Below are positions 1-10,100 of a stretch of 64,000 nucleotides of DNA, one piece after another (position 1 is the stretch's first letter; the number at the start of each line of letters is the position of its first letter). The notes beneath the pieces are model-generated. The model was not told the DNA's origin. It searched no databases and saw only the letters and a program-made list of their open reading frames with translations. The stretch covers positions 124,001-188,000 of the forward strand of contig NZ_FNNV01000012.1 of NCBI RefSeq assembly GCF_900106745.1. The letters run 5' to 3'. This stretch comes from Paenibacillus sp. CF384. GTDB lineage: Bacteria > Bacillota > Bacilli > Paenibacillales > Paenibacillaceae. A program made the translations under genes and the position numbers.

Positions 1-730
1 TGTCGATATCCGTCCGGTTCAGCGCAGGAATTCCGTAAACCTCTCCTTCGCCGGCACCGCGTGCCGCGCTTAGCAGACGATTGTTCCCATCTAACAGCAC
101 CATCTCGCCGCTGCCGCCAAGCCGTCTCTCGGAGAGCGTATCGTTCAATACACGGGTACTGATCTCGACCAGGAGCAGATATTGTCGGCCGGAGCTCAGT
201 GTCAAATTGCGGCTGATCGCAAACGATGACAAGCCGGACATGTAACCCTCGCTCTTCGTTTCATGCCATACGATCCTGCCTCCGGCCAAGGCTTGTTTAT
301 ACCAAGCGGTATGGGTGTAGTCAATACTAGGTACATCAGGAGGGGTGGTCGTGATAACCTTCAAATCGGAATCCCGAGGCAGGAGGTGGACGGCCGTAAT
401 TTCCCCTTTGCTGAAGAAACGGACCGCAATGGTTGTTTTGATCGCATTCGAAGCGGTATAACGTTCCAGCTGTCCGCTGCTGTTGCTGCTGTAATCGGCC
501 AAATTGCTTAAGATCATACTGTCTGTAATAAAGTTGTACGTCAGGTCCTCATAACCCCGTAACGTGAGGTTCAGTTTATCAACAGACTGCATAACCATCT
601 GCTGCGCCGAGAGCGTCATCTTCTCTTTCAGAATGGACTTGGACTGTGAGTAAGAGAAGAAGCTGATTCCGGCGACCAGCAAGGTAGAGCATAATAATAT
701 AAATAAAAAGGGCTTGAAATTCGCCTTCAC
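1..730 (-). CDS. Membrane sensor with extracellular Cache-like domain, 3' end beyond window
   Basis: Partial gene: only the first 243 codons are present and the C-terminal signalling domain is outside the window. The product opens with one hydrophobic segment (about residues 6-25), followed by a helix with many Ser/Gln/Lys residues and then an extracellular region of the double-Cache kind (WYKQAL near the middle is typical). The GTG at 730 was chosen because GAGGAGG lies 8 nt upstream. An in-frame ATG at 754 has no Shine-Dalgarno. Cache sensors of this layout are usually methyl-accepting chemotaxis proteins or histidine kinases. A lone cheD lies 2.7 kb away, which makes a chemoreceptor slightly more likely. 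The domain is seen; the output type is inference. Confidence 0.7.
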   Translation of the reverse strand, partial: MKANFKPFLFILLCSTLLVAGISFFSYSQSKSILKEKMTLSAQQMVMQSVDKLNLTLRGYEDLTYNFITDSMILSNLADYSSNSSGQLERYTASNAIKTTIAVRFFSKGEITAVHLLPRDSDLKVITTTPPDVPSIDYTHTAWYKQALAGGRIVWHETKSEGYMSGLSSFAISRNLTLSSGRQYLLLVEISTRVLNDTLSERRLGGSGEMVLLDGNNRLLSAARGAGEGEVYGIPALNRTDID

Positions 731-897
731 AAACTCCGCCTCCTCAATCAGCATCTATATGTAGTAAAGCGGAATCTTCGACAAATTTCACCAAAAATCG
801 TGCTTTCGGACTAATCTGATACTAATGTACCACACAGTCGTTAGTAAAGTTATTTAGTAACTGTTAGATTTCTATTTATTCTCAATAAAAATAAAAA

Positions 898-927
898 AAC
901 GTTCCAATCTGTGAGGAAAGGAACGTT
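898..927 (-). terminator. Rho-independent terminator of the thioredoxin-like gene
   Basis: AACGTTCC pairs with GGAACGTT, followed on the minus strand by a T-rich run. The right arm overlaps the TAA stop of the gene it ends. Confidence 0.8.
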
Positions 928-1234
928 ACTTAAGCAGTCGATACAGGTCATCGACAGACCTCATTGCATATTCGAAACGGACAGGTTCCCCGCCTTCAAC
1001 AATTACGAGGCAAGGCACGCTGGTAATTCGCCACCCGTCTCGCAAGGTCGGCGAGAAATTGATATTCATCGTCCGAATCGGCGTCGTGCTGCCGGCTGCT
1101 TCTGCGATTTCGAGCATGCGCAGCCCCAGCTTGCATGTCCCGCATAGCGGCGTGAAGAAGTAGATCGCTTCCCGCTCCTTCTCCGCTTTGGGCTGTCCCA
1201 GCCATTCTTGCTCGGTAATCTCTTGAAAAGCCAT
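926..1234 (-). CDS. Thioredoxin-like protein (CGTC active site)
   Basis: A 102-residue cytoplasmic protein with a thioredoxin fold: CGTC redox motif at residues 31-34 after a hydrophobic strand, and the family's cis-proline context (SVP, Pro74). Members of this family reduce disulfides or guard thiols; the particular partner cannot be told. It is about the usual length of a small thioredoxin and has no signal peptide. The ATG at 1234 has GGAG 7 nt upstream. It lies 45 bp downstream of the RNase H gene on the same strand and may be transcribed with it. Confidence 0.85.
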   Translation of the reverse strand: MAFQEITEQEWLGQPKAEKEREAIYFFTPLCGTCKLGLRMLEIAEAAGSTTPIRTMNINFSPTLRDGWRITSVPCLVIVEGGEPVRFEYAMRSVDDLYRLLK

Positions 1235-1279
1235 ATGCGTACTCCAATCTTCTGCCTGTATTCTACGTAAAACGGACGC

Positions 1280-1939
1280 TTATTTGCGCCCGTAATCCGC
1301 TTTAATCTCGCCCCACTGCTTCGTCTGCCACTTGAGCACTTTATTCGAATACGAGTTGGTTTGCAGCCACTTGACGGCGCGGTCTACCATGCCCCAGATT
1401 TCCGCCGTGGACGCATCTCTGACAAGCGTAGAGGATACTTCCTTCTGCCTCACCCATTTGAGTGCATTCATTGAATCGCTGTACACCGTCTTATTGCTGC
1501 CGAGCTTCTTCAAATAAGCTAGTCCATGTACAATGGCGAGAAACTCTCCGAGGTTATTCGTGCCTTTGGATACCGGGCCTACAGCGAAGATCACTTCACC
1601 TGTTTGCGTATCCACGCCTTTATATTCCACAGGTCCGGGATTACCGTTTGTGCCAACATCTACGGAGATGCTGTTATAATCGATCTCTTCGTTGCCTGCT
1701 TCCACTGCGGAGCTCTTGCGTTTAAAGTGCTGCCCGGAGCTGCTTGAAGCGCTGCTGCTGCCTTGTCCCCAATGCTTCTTCCATCCGCCTTGATAGGCTT
1801 CGTCGGCTGCTGCTTTTGTTTCATAGGACTTAAATTTCGCATCGTCAAATCCGCTCGTTTGAGCCTGACACTCACTCCAATTGCTGTATACGCCTGGCTT
1901 TCTTCCTACCCAAACGACATAAAACTTCTGCTTGGCCAC
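1280..1939 (-). CDS. Ribonuclease H with N-terminal viroplasmin (hybrid-binding) domain
   Basis: Cleaves RNA in RNA-DNA hybrids. Residues 6-48 form the viroplasmin/caulimovirus-type hybrid-binding domain (FYVVWVGRKPGVYSNW). A serine-rich linker (about 61-70) joins it to an RNase HI domain with the acidic catalytic set visible: D94 in SVDVGTNGNPG, E132 in GEF, D155 in YSDS and D215 near the C-terminus. The 219-residue length fits the two-domain form. Start is GTG at 1939 with AAGGTG upstream, 4 bp after the stop of the diguanylate cyclase gene, so the two are probably co-transcribed. Several gene names are used for this family, so none is assigned. Confidence 0.9.
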   Translation of the reverse strand: MAKQKFYVVWVGRKPGVYSNWSECQAQTSGFDDAKFKSYETKAAADEAYQGGWKKHWGQGSSSASSSSGQHFKRKSSAVEAGNEEIDYNSISVDVGTNGNPGPVEYKGVDTQTGEVIFAVGPVSKGTNNLGEFLAIVHGLAYLKKLGSNKTVYSDSMNALKWVRQKEVSSTLVRDASTAEIWGMVDRAVKWLQTNSYSNKVLKWQTKQWGEIKADYGRK

Positions 1940-1943
1940 CTAC

Positions 1944-3347
1944 CTACACACCTTCTTTAATGAAAGATTCACTGCCATAGACCTTCATCTGATTCCGTCC
2001 CTGCTGCTTGGCCTCGTAGAGCGCCTTGTCCGCATGGCGAACGAGCATCTCTTTGTCGATCAAGACCGTCGGCGTTAAGGCCGCTACACCTACACTAATT
2101 GTAACCGAGCTGCTTACGCGCGAAGCACGATGCGGGATACCCAGCTTCTTGATTTGATTGCCCAGCATGCTGCCAAACACCGCTGCATCTTCAAGGTTCG
2201 TTTCCGGTAGCAGCACGATGAATTCCTCACCGCCGTATCGCGCAACGAAACCGCCGTTCGGCAGCGGTAAACTGCTTAGTACGCCGGCAACCTGCCGCAA
2301 GCAGGTATCCCCTTCTTGATGTCCATAGCTATCATTATACGCTTTAAAATAGTCGATGTCGCAAAGGATAACCGACAGCGGAAGCGCCCCATGAACGGCC
2401 AGCTCCCACTCTTTGTCGAACAGGTCATCGAAATGTCGGCGGTTAGCAATGCCCGTCAGTCCGTCGACGTGGGCCAGCTCAGCAAGCATCTTATTCGTTT
2501 CCTGCAATAGTTGTTTCTCAAGCTTACGCTGCGTGATGTCTCGGAAAATGATCATAACGGCAGGCTCGCCATTATATTGCATCCAAGATGCCGTCACTTC
2601 CACATCGATCGGCTTCCCGTCCACGCGTAAATAGACACTCTCGAAGGGCCGCAGGACATCCCTGTTCTCAAGCACTTGCTGGACATGCTTGCTTGCTCTT
2701 GCCACATATTCGGGATGCACCATCGCCCGAAGCGGACGCTCCATCAACCGTTCGAGACTGCCGTCACCGAGAAATTGAACCGCCTTCTGATTGGCGAGCA
2801 CAAGCTTGCTGTTCGCGATAACCATAATCGCATCCGGCGACAGATCTACTAAACGGCGATAGCGGTCTTCACTCTCTTGCATGTCCTGCTCCGCTTTCTT
2901 CCGCCCGGTGATATCGCTGCCAACTATGATGACTTCCACCGTTTCGCCGTCTTTCCTAATCGGCATGACACTGTTCAGATAGGTATACCCCTTTAGCTCG
3001 GACTCATATTGAAACTGTTCCCCTGCCCATGCTCGGTCGTAAACGCTTCTAATATAAGCATGCATACTTTCCGGTACGATATCTTCCATGGTTTTGCCGA
3101 TATCCGCTTGCGTCAGTCCAAGCCGATAGAACAGTTGGCCGTCTGCCATCGTGTAGTGGTAGCGTCCATCTACCTTCTTAATCTTAAACGTAACCCCCTG
3201 CTGCTCCCGCAGCAAGGTCGCATACTCCAACTGAAGCGCCTTGAACTGCGCCACCGCTCCGTTCATCCGAACGTAATAGAAGCGGCCCCATAAGAGAGCC
3301 GCTGAAATTGCAACTATAATTGTTGTTGTACTGATCCAAGTCGTCAT
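1944..3347 (-). CDS. Membrane-anchored PAS-PAS-GGDEF diguanylate cyclase
   Basis: Predicted to make the second messenger c-di-GMP from two GTP. One N-terminal membrane helix (about residues 8-24) is followed by two PAS domains (the first ends near ITGRKKAEQ, the second near ITQRKLEKQ) and a GGDEF domain with active-site GGEEF at 372-376. The position of the inhibitory I-site (RxxD five residues before the motif) reads PNGG, so product feedback through that site is not expected. ATG at 3347 has AGGTG 8 nt upstream. It is followed closely by the RNase H gene. Confidence 0.92.
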   Translation of the reverse strand: MTTWISTTTIIVAISAALLWGRFYYVRMNGAVAQFKALQLEYATLLREQQGVTFKIKKVDGRYHYTMADGQLFYRLGLTQADIGKTMEDIVPESMHAYIRSVYDRAWAGEQFQYESELKGYTYLNSVMPIRKDGETVEVIIVGSDITGRKKAEQDMQESEDRYRRLVDLSPDAIMVIANSKLVLANQKAVQFLGDGSLERLMERPLRAMVHPEYVARASKHVQQVLENRDVLRPFESVYLRVDGKPIDVEVTASWMQYNGEPAVMIIFRDITQRKLEKQLLQETNKMLAELAHVDGLTGIANRRHFDDLFDKEWELAVHGALPLSVILCDIDYFKAYNDSYGHQEGDTCLRQVAGVLSSLPLPNGGFVARYGGEEFIVLLPETNLEDAAVFGSMLGNQIKKLGIPHRASRVSSSVTISVGVAALTPTVLIDKEMLVRHADKALYEAKQQGRNQMKVYGSESFIKEGV

Positions 3348-3440
3348 GTCTGCACACCTGCTTGATAGGTTTATCAGTCATCATTCGACAACAATGGTGA
3401 ATTTCCCTCTAAATGTAATACCACTGCATGTCTACTCTTC

Positions 3441-3908
3441 TTACGAACTTAGAGGTAACGTGGAGAGCTTAATCTCGCCAGTCTTCACGCTCATAATAAG
3501 CGTACGACTTACTTGGCCGCCGACTTCAGCCTTGATGGGTTCTAAATTCATATGCTGCAGCATGAGCTGGACTTGCTCCAAGTTGCGGCTTCCGATTCGA
3601 AAGTAATCACGCTTCTTCGGCTGTGCGCCTCCGAACAGCTGGATAATCAGGTTGTGCTTGCGGCAGCCAAACTGCTCCACCATCTTGCGAATAAGGAGTG
3701 GAACGCCTGTAGTGGCAAAATGGCCCGGCCGTTTGAGCTCGTCCTTCACGGAAAGCGGCTGCGGAAGCACAATATGAATTAAGCCCGCTACTTTCTTAAC
3801 CGGGCAGTATGCTGTAACCGCCACACAGGTGGACAGGGAGAAGGTTGTGATAGTCTCTACTTGGTTGCCTGAACAAACCCATTCTCCCAATCCAACGACT
3901 CTATTCAT
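3441..3908 (-). CDS. cheD: Chemoreceptor glutamine deamidase CheD
   Basis: CheD converts specific glutamines of methyl-accepting chemotaxis proteins to glutamate and in Bacillus also interacts with CheC. The 155-residue product has the family signature: STCVAV with catalytic Cys28, the GLIHIVLP segment with His45, and a threonine just before (Thr22), then a GAQPKKRDYFRIGSRN segment typical of the second half. ATG at 3908 has AGGAG 9 nt upstream. No other che genes are near; the only possible substrate in view is the truncated sensor at the left edge. Bacillus usually carries cheD in the large flagellar/chemotaxis operon, so this solitary location is notable. Confidence 0.88.
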   Translation of the reverse strand: MNRVVGLGEWVCSGNQVETITTFSLSTCVAVTAYCPVKKVAGLIHIVLPQPLSVKDELKRPGHFATTGVPLLIRKMVEQFGCRKHNLIIQLFGGAQPKKRDYFRIGSRNLEQVQLMLQHMNLEPIKAEVGGQVSRTLIMSVKTGEIKLSTLPLSS

Positions 3909-4038
3909 GCTGACTGACTCCTATCCCCTGTGGCGGTTACATTTGCATACTACTCTTCCAGTATAGCAAGAAAATGTTAGATTTTATCTAGCGTACAAGT
4001 TGCATTCAAGAAAGTTTCACTCATACTTTTCAAACTTT

Positions 4039-5337
4039 TTAATGATTGAAGAATGTGAGCTGGATGAAGAATAACACAGCGAACAAATAGAAGATCGGGT
4101 GGACGTCTTTGCTTTTGCCGCGTACGAGCTTCAGAACTGGATAGACGATAAAGCCGACACCGATGCCTGTCGCTATGCTATATGTTAGCGGCATAAGGAC
4201 GACGATGAGGAAGGCAGGAAATGCTTCTTCGATGTCATGCCATTCGATTTTGCGCAGCACATTCAGCATCAAGAAACCGACGATAATAAGGGCAGGCGCT
4301 GTAATCGCCGGAATGCCGGCCAGTACGGACACAACAGGTGAGAAGAATAAGGTTACCGCAAGCAGGATACTCACGACTACAGCGGTAAGCCCTGTTCTGC
4401 CGCCGATCGCAACGCCTGCACTGGATTCGATATAAGCGGAAGTCGGACTTGTTCCTAGCAGCGCACCGATCGTTGTACCTGCAGCATCAGCCAGCAGCGC
4501 TCCTTGCGAACGCGGGAATTTATTGTCTTGCAGCAGATTGGCCTGCTCGGCCACCCCCAGCATCGTACCCGTTGTATCAAATAACGTGATCAGCAGGAAG
4601 GTGAAAATCACCGAATAGAGCCCTTTCGTAAACACGCTGCCTATATCCAATTGGAAGGCCGTTGCAGACAGTCCGCTTGGCATCGCAACAATCGCATCGG
4701 GGAAGTGCATTTGTCCGCTTATCAACGCAATGATCGCTGTAATAATCATGCCTATAAATAGGAAACCTCGCGCACCGTAAGCCATTAGAATAAGTGAAAT
4801 AACAAGACCCACTATAGTAAGCAGCGTCATCGGAGCAGAGAGATCGCCCAGTGTCAGCAGCGTTGCCGGGGAGTCGACGATAATCTTCGCATTTTGCAAG
4901 CCTATGAAGGTAATGAACAACCCGATCCCTGCTGTGATGGCATGCTTCAGACTGGTAGGAATCGCATCGAGCAGGGCGTAGCGGAACGAAGTGAGAGACA
5001 GCAGCACGAACAGAATTCCCGCAACAAACACAGCTCCAAGCGCCACCTGCCAAGATATCCCGCTTCCACCTACGACACTGAAGGCAAAATAGGCGTTTAA
5101 CCCCATCCCGGGCGCAATCACGATCGGATAGTTTGCGAATAACCCCATAATTAGCGTGGCGACTATACTGGCCAGCACCGTTGCGATGAATACGCCGTGG
5201 AAATCCATGCCCGCTTCGCTCAGAATACCCGGGTTTACGATGACGATATAAACCATGGTTAGAAACGTCGTAATCCCTGCCATCACTTCCGTTGACACCG
5301 TAGTACCACGTTCTTGCAGCTTAAATAGGTTGTCCAT
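4039..5337 (-). CDS. NCS2-family purine permease (adenine/guanine/hypoxanthine type)
   Basis: Integral membrane transporter, about 432 residues with 12-14 hydrophobic segments. It matches the AzgA/PbuG branch of NCS2 carriers: TEVMAGITTFLTMVY near the N-terminus, NPGILSEAGMD, GMGLNAYFAF, and GTSPTSAYIESSAGV in the middle. These carriers import purine bases with protons. ATG at 5337 was chosen because AGGAGG lies 11 nt upstream and the conserved DNLFKLQERGT begins there; an in-frame extension to 5388 has no support. The leader was inspected for a purine riboswitch and none of the G-box core is visible. Confidence 0.9.
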   Translation of the reverse strand: MDNLFKLQERGTTVSTEVMAGITTFLTMVYIVIVNPGILSEAGMDFHGVFIATVLASIVATLIMGLFANYPIVIAPGMGLNAYFAFSVVGGSGISWQVALGAVFVAGILFVLLSLTSFRYALLDAIPTSLKHAITAGIGLFITFIGLQNAKIIVDSPATLLTLGDLSAPMTLLTIVGLVISLILMAYGARGFLFIGMIITAIIALISGQMHFPDAIVAMPSGLSATAFQLDIGSVFTKGLYSVIFTFLLITLFDTTGTMLGVAEQANLLQDNKFPRSQGALLADAAGTTIGALLGTSPTSAYIESSAGVAIGGRTGLTAVVVSILLAVTLFFSPVVSVLAGIPAITAPALIIVGFLMLNVLRKIEWHDIEEAFPAFLIVVLMPLTYSIATGIGVGFIVYPVLKLVRGKSKDVHPIFYLFAVLFFIQLTFFNH

Positions 5338-5388
5338 GTCTTGCAGCGCCTCCTGTAAACCTTGTTGACCTAGCTTCCCCCAAATCAA

Positions 5389-5432
5389 AAAAACCTAACC
5401 TGCAAGCATAGGGAAGGTCATAGACACACGTA
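5389..5432 (-). terminator. Possible attenuator hairpin in the purine permease leader
   Basis: On the minus strand CCTTCCCT can pair imperfectly with AGGTTAGG (6 of 8 pairs) and is followed directly by seven T, upstream of the permease start. This could be an attenuator, but the stem is weak. Confidence 0.25.
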
Positions 5433-5479
5433 CCCAATGGGCTGCTAATGAAATGTACAGGAATATTGTCTCTGTTCGC

Positions 5480-5547
5480 CTTTGTGTGAATCGAAACCTG
5501 ATATAATAGAATGCAGTTTAAGAATTCATTTGCAGGAGACGCCAATT
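5480..5547 (+). promoter_or_regulatory. Putative sigma-A promoter and RBS of the SWIM/SNF2 operon
   Basis: TATAAT at 5502-5507 with a weak -35 (TTTGTG, 15 nt spacer), followed by GCAGGAGA 8 nt before the ATG at 5548. This fixes the start of the SWIM gene rather than the in-frame extension to 5482. Confidence 0.45.
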
Positions 5548-7179
5548 ATGACGATATCACTCCCTTTTTCCATCAGTGACGCCGAGTGGACTGAACTTGT
5601 CTTGCAGGTGGGCAAGCACTTCGACGACCTTACAATTAAAAGAGGCTTTCAATACTATAAGCAAGACCGGGTCCATACGGTTATGATGCTTGAACCTACA
5701 ACAGTGGAAGCTGCCGTAGATGGCTCAGAGATGTACGACGTAAGTTTGTATCTGGATGATTTTCTAGAAAGTATGTGCACTTGTCCTGTCAAAACGAAAG
5801 GCTGCAAGCATATTATCGCAGTCTTGCTCTATTACGCCGCCTCGCAAGGGCGTTCCGTGCATGCTATTGTAAATGCTCGCTCCGCGGCAGGAGCCAATGC
5901 AAATACCGCGGCTAAAGGCGCTATTGGGACCGGAAAGGCTCAACTTGTTCGTCCCGCAGCATTTAGTGCCGATGAGCTCGCAGCACTGAGCATTGCCGAG
6001 TGGCATGCGAGGTTTAGCAAATCATTAGGCCCACTCAATCACAGTCCTCGCTTCTTGCAGGAAGCGAAGGAAATGCTCGCGGGCATCCACAGCATGAAGC
6101 CGCCTCTCACACTGGTGCCGGAGCAGCTCTTTAATCTGCATGCTTACTTGTTCGTGCTGGAGAAGCTGGTGAAGCCCGCCCAAGAGGACTGGCGCCATTC
6201 CGGCCATTTCATGGGGTATCATACCCAGCTTGCGATGGATGAACTGCTCGAAGCCGCGCTTCGCTGTTTGACCGAGCCGCTGCCTATTGGTTCGGAGTCT
6301 GACTATTGGCCGCGCGTGAAGGAAACGCTGGCTTATTTGCGAGCGCATATGCTGAGGGAAGATCGCAGCTTGAACTGTTTTGCCAAGCTGTATCAGCTGT
6401 TCTGGATGAAGTGGGTCCGGCCAAACTTGGATGATGAGGGGCTGGTGCAAGAGGAATTACGCGAGCTGCAGCAGGCCGAGGACGTACATGGGCAGCATCT
6501 GTCCCGTGTGCCTTGGATGCTGGCGCAATGCTTGCTGTTCTTCGAACTTCACCAAGACGAGGATGCTTGGGCGCTGCTGCAAGCAGAAGGTAAACGAGCC
6601 TCTCTGCAGCCGAGCCAAGTAGACCCTTTATTAGAAGCGCTCGTGCAGGCCGAGGCATGGCCGAGACTCGTGAACTGGCTGGAGCAGGTAGGTCCAATGC
6701 TAAGCCGTTATCGAAGCGATGACTTCAATGCCTATGGCGGCTATTGGGAGACTGCGCTCACGCATGTTCATGATGCGGAGCCGCGGATGTGGGCGACACT
6801 CGGCGCCATGCTCCCCTATTCCCGAAGTCTCTACGAAGAAGCGCTGCTGTCCTACGGCAGATGGCAGCAGTGGATGGATTATCAAATCAGCTCAGGCCGT
6901 GAGCCTCTTGAGTTCAAGGTTGGCGTGTTCAAGCCAATCGAGAAAGAAGCGCCGGAGCTGCTGCTTCCTTTCTACCATCAAGCCGTTGAGCGCTACGTGC
7001 TGCTGAAGAATAGAGACAGCTATAAAGCTGCCGTGAAGCTGTTGAAACGTCTTAACAAGCTGTACAAGAAAACCAAACAGGATGAGCGCTGGGAAGTCTT
7101 CATCAGCGGCTTTGTTGCACGCCATAGCCGCCTTCGCGCTTTGCAAGAAGAGCTTCGGAAAGGAGGATTGCTGTCATGA
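5548..7179 (+). CDS. SWIM zinc-finger protein, partner of SNF2 ATPase (YwqB-like)
   Basis: A 543-residue cytoplasmic protein with a SWIM-type zinc finger near the N-terminus: CTCP at 77-80 and GCKH at 85-88 give the CxC...CxH ligand set. The rest is helical and resembles the SWIM proteins encoded next to SNF2 ATPases in Bacilli (B. subtilis YwqB beside YwqA). The molecular role of these proteins is not established; DNA or protein binding is assumed from the finger. The stop codon overlaps the next start (ATGA at 7176-7179), showing translational coupling and a likely shared complex. Confidence 0.85.
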   Translation: MTISLPFSISDAEWTELVLQVGKHFDDLTIKRGFQYYKQDRVHTVMMLEPTTVEAAVDGSEMYDVSLYLDDFLESMCTCPVKTKGCKHIIAVLLYYAASQGRSVHAIVNARSAAGANANTAAKGAIGTGKAQLVRPAAFSADELAALSIAEWHARFSKSLGPLNHSPRFLQEAKEMLAGIHSMKPPLTLVPEQLFNLHAYLFVLEKLVKPAQEDWRHSGHFMGYHTQLAMDELLEAALRCLTEPLPIGSESDYWPRVKETLAYLRAHMLREDRSLNCFAKLYQLFWMKWVRPNLDDEGLVQEELRELQQAEDVHGQHLSRVPWMLAQCLLFFELHQDEDAWALLQAEGKRASLQPSQVDPLLEALVQAEAWPRLVNWLEQVGPMLSRYRSDDFNAYGGYWETALTHVHDAEPRMWATLGAMLPYSRSLYEEALLSYGRWQQWMDYQISSGREPLEFKVGVFKPIEKEAPELLLPFYHQAVERYVLLKNRDSYKAAVKLLKRLNKLYKKTKQDERWEVFISGFVARHSRLRALQEELRKGGLLS

Positions 7180-10100
7180 GCACGTACACGGAGACGATTT
7201 CGATTCAAGTCAGCCTGACTTCGCATGGCGACGCACTCATTCACGGTACGATACCGGGCCTCCTCGTAACCGGCGTGTACGTGAAGCATCGGCTGTTCGC
7301 ATGGCATGAGCCGTCCTTCTACGGAACGGAGCTGGAGATCGAGAAGGTCCAGGACATGGAGCTTGTTGTACTCCCTTCGGAGCATGTCATCCCTTTCTTC
7401 GGCGAGCGCCGGCTGCTTGAGCATATGGAGTGGAATTGGGAACATGATGCCGAGACGCTGACAGTGCTGGCCCCTGTTCTCGCCGCGTGCCTGGCGGAGC
7501 GGAAATATGTGCCGAGCTTCGCGGCTTTCCGGAGCGGCAAGCTGCAGTGGGTCTGGGACGAGGCGCAGTTGGAAGCCGAGGAGCTGCGGTTGCTTCGGCA
7601 GTATGGATTACAGGCCGAAGCCGGTGAAGATGAAGGTGAAGAAGGCGGGGATGATGCTTTCTTCGCCGGTTTGCGAGCCGCGTTCTCAGCGGCCGTCTTC
7701 TCGCGCTATTACGGGGCAGAAGAGACATCGGCGGATTTGCGCCGCGACTACCCGCTGCTCTTCGCGAAGGATCGCGCATCGGCCGTTGCCGGCATGGATG
7801 CACAAGCCTGGCTAGTCGCTGCCGGCTGGAAGGCCGATACGTCGCCGTTCCGGCCCTTGCTTCAGCTGCTTGAGCCGTCGGATGAAGGCCAGGATGAGTG
7901 GCAGCTTGCGCTCGTACTGCAAGATAAGCGCGAGCCCTCGCTGCTCGTTCCGCTGCGGCTGACGAGGGATGGCTCGGCGCTAGGCTCGTGGCCGGCTTCG
8001 TGGACGCCGCATGTGCGCGAGCGTTCAGCCGCTTGGCTGACGCATCTGCAGGCAAGCTTGCCTGCAGAACGGCTTGACGGCGGCGACGACGACGTCTTGA
8101 ACTGCCCGCTGACCGATGCGGATGCCTGGCAGTTCTTGACCGAGGGCAGCCAGCGGCTGCTCGCAGCGGGGTGGCAAGTGCTGCTTCCCGCGTGGTGGGA
8201 AGCAGCCAGCCGCAAGAAGCCGCGGCTGCGGGCGAAGGTTCGCCCGGGCGCAGGCGGCGATCGCACAAGCGCAGGCGGTTCACTGTTCGGTCTTGATTCG
8301 CTCGTGGATTTCGACTGGCGCATCGCGATCGGGGATACCGATCTGACCGAGGCTGAATTCGCGGAGCTTGTTGCCCGCGGCGAACGTCTCGTTCGTTTCC
8401 GGGGCCGCTGGGTGCCGCTGGATCCGGTGCTGCTCGCTCAAATTCGCAAAGCGATGGCAAGCGTGGATCGCAGCAGCGGCTTGTCTTTTCAAGATATTAT
8501 GCAGCTGCATTTGCTCGGGAACGGTGCGGAAGGTACGGGTGACGGTGCAGCAGATAGCGGCGGCGCTGGCGGCGGCGAGGCAGATTCGGGCCGCGTTCAG
8601 CTTGAAGTGGAGCTTAACGAGCATCTGACGAAGCTCATGGCACAGCTGACGCAGCAGACGGAATGGCCTTCGGTCCCTATTCCCGTAGGCTTGCAGGCGG
8701 AACTGCGCAGCTATCAGCGGGACGGCTTTGCGTGGCTCGCCTTCCTGCGCCGCTTCGGGCTTGGTGCTTGTCTCGCCGACGACATGGGGCTTGGCAAAAC
8801 CGTTCAGTTTATCACCTATCTCCTCCACGTGAAGGAGATGGCTGATCTTAACGGCGGCGTTGAAACGGTACCGTCTCTGCTGATTTGTCCCACCTCCGTG
8901 CTCGGCAATTGGCAGAAGGAACTCAAGCGTTTCGCTCCTTCGCTTCGCATCATGCTTCATTATGGAAGCAGGCGCCAGAGCGGCGAAGCTTTCCTCGCAG
9001 AGGTAAAGGAAGCGGATCTTGTGCTCACATCGTTTGCTACCGCTGCGCTGGATCAGGATACCATCAGCAGCTTTACCTGGTCTTCTGTCTGTCTGGATGA
9101 GGCGCAGAACATTAAGAATGCCGGGACCAAACAATCTGTTGCCGTTCGTAGCTTCCCGGCTAGGCACCGTATCGCGCTGACCGGTACGCCGATTGAGAAT
9201 CGACTGTCCGAGCTATGGTCGATCTATGATTTTATTAATCCGGGGTATCTTGGCAGCTCTCGCGCCTTCAATGAGCAGTTCAGCCAAGCCATCGAGAAGG
9301 CGCGCGATGAAGAACGTACGCAGGATTTGCAGAAGCTCGTGAAGCCGTTCATGCTTCGACGGAAGAAGAAGGATCCCGCGATTCAGCTCGATCTGCCGGA
9401 TAAGAATGAGATGAAAACCTACATTAACCTCACTGCTGAACAAGGCGCGCTCTACGATCAGACGGTTAATCAGCTGATGGAGAAGATGCAGTCGCTGGAA
9501 GGCATTGAGCGCAAAGGGGCCATTCTCGCTGCACTCACTCAGCTCAAGCAGCTTTGTGATCATCCGATGCTGCTCACGAAGGAACCGATTCCGGAGCCGG
9601 ATGAGGAAGGGTTGCTTGCAACAGAGCCATTGATTGGCCGGTCTGCTAAGCTGGAGCGGCTGCTCGCGATGGTGAGAGAATTGCGCGAGGAAGGCGAGCG
9701 CTGTTTGATTTTCACGCAGTACATTGGGATGGGGCAAATGCTGCAGCGCGTGCTGGGGCAGGAATTGCAGGAGCCGGTGCTCTATCTGCACGGCGGAACG
9801 TCCAAGACGGGCCGCGACCGGATGATCGAGCAGTTCCAGTCACAGTCGCTCCCGGCAGCCGAACAGCCGAACGTGTTTGTGTTGTCCATTAAGGCCGGCG
9901 GTGTTGGACTGAATTTGACGGCGGCGAACCATGTCTTCCACTTCGACAGGTGGTGGAACCCGGCTGTCGAGAACCAAGCCACCGACCGGGCTTACCGGAT
10001 GGGCCAGACGCGCGATGTGCAGGTGCATAAGTTCATCTCGCTCGGCACGCTGGAGGAACGGATTGACGAAATGCTGGAGAGCAAGCAGCAGCTGAGCGAC

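Noticed and set aside
5389..5520. Purine riboswitch in the leader of the NCS2 permease gene
   Set aside because: None of the conserved core (GTTTCTACC, CCGTAAAT, CGACTA) is present; only a weak hairpin with a T-run.
7387..8460. 357-codon minus-strand frame inside the SNF2 gene
   Set aside because: Arg/Ala/Pro-rich composition and GC-rich antisense position mark it as a shadow of the SNF2 gene.
8280..9167. 295-codon minus-strand frame inside the SNF2 gene
   Set aside because: Antisense shadow of the conserved ATPase motifs; no family resemblance of its own.
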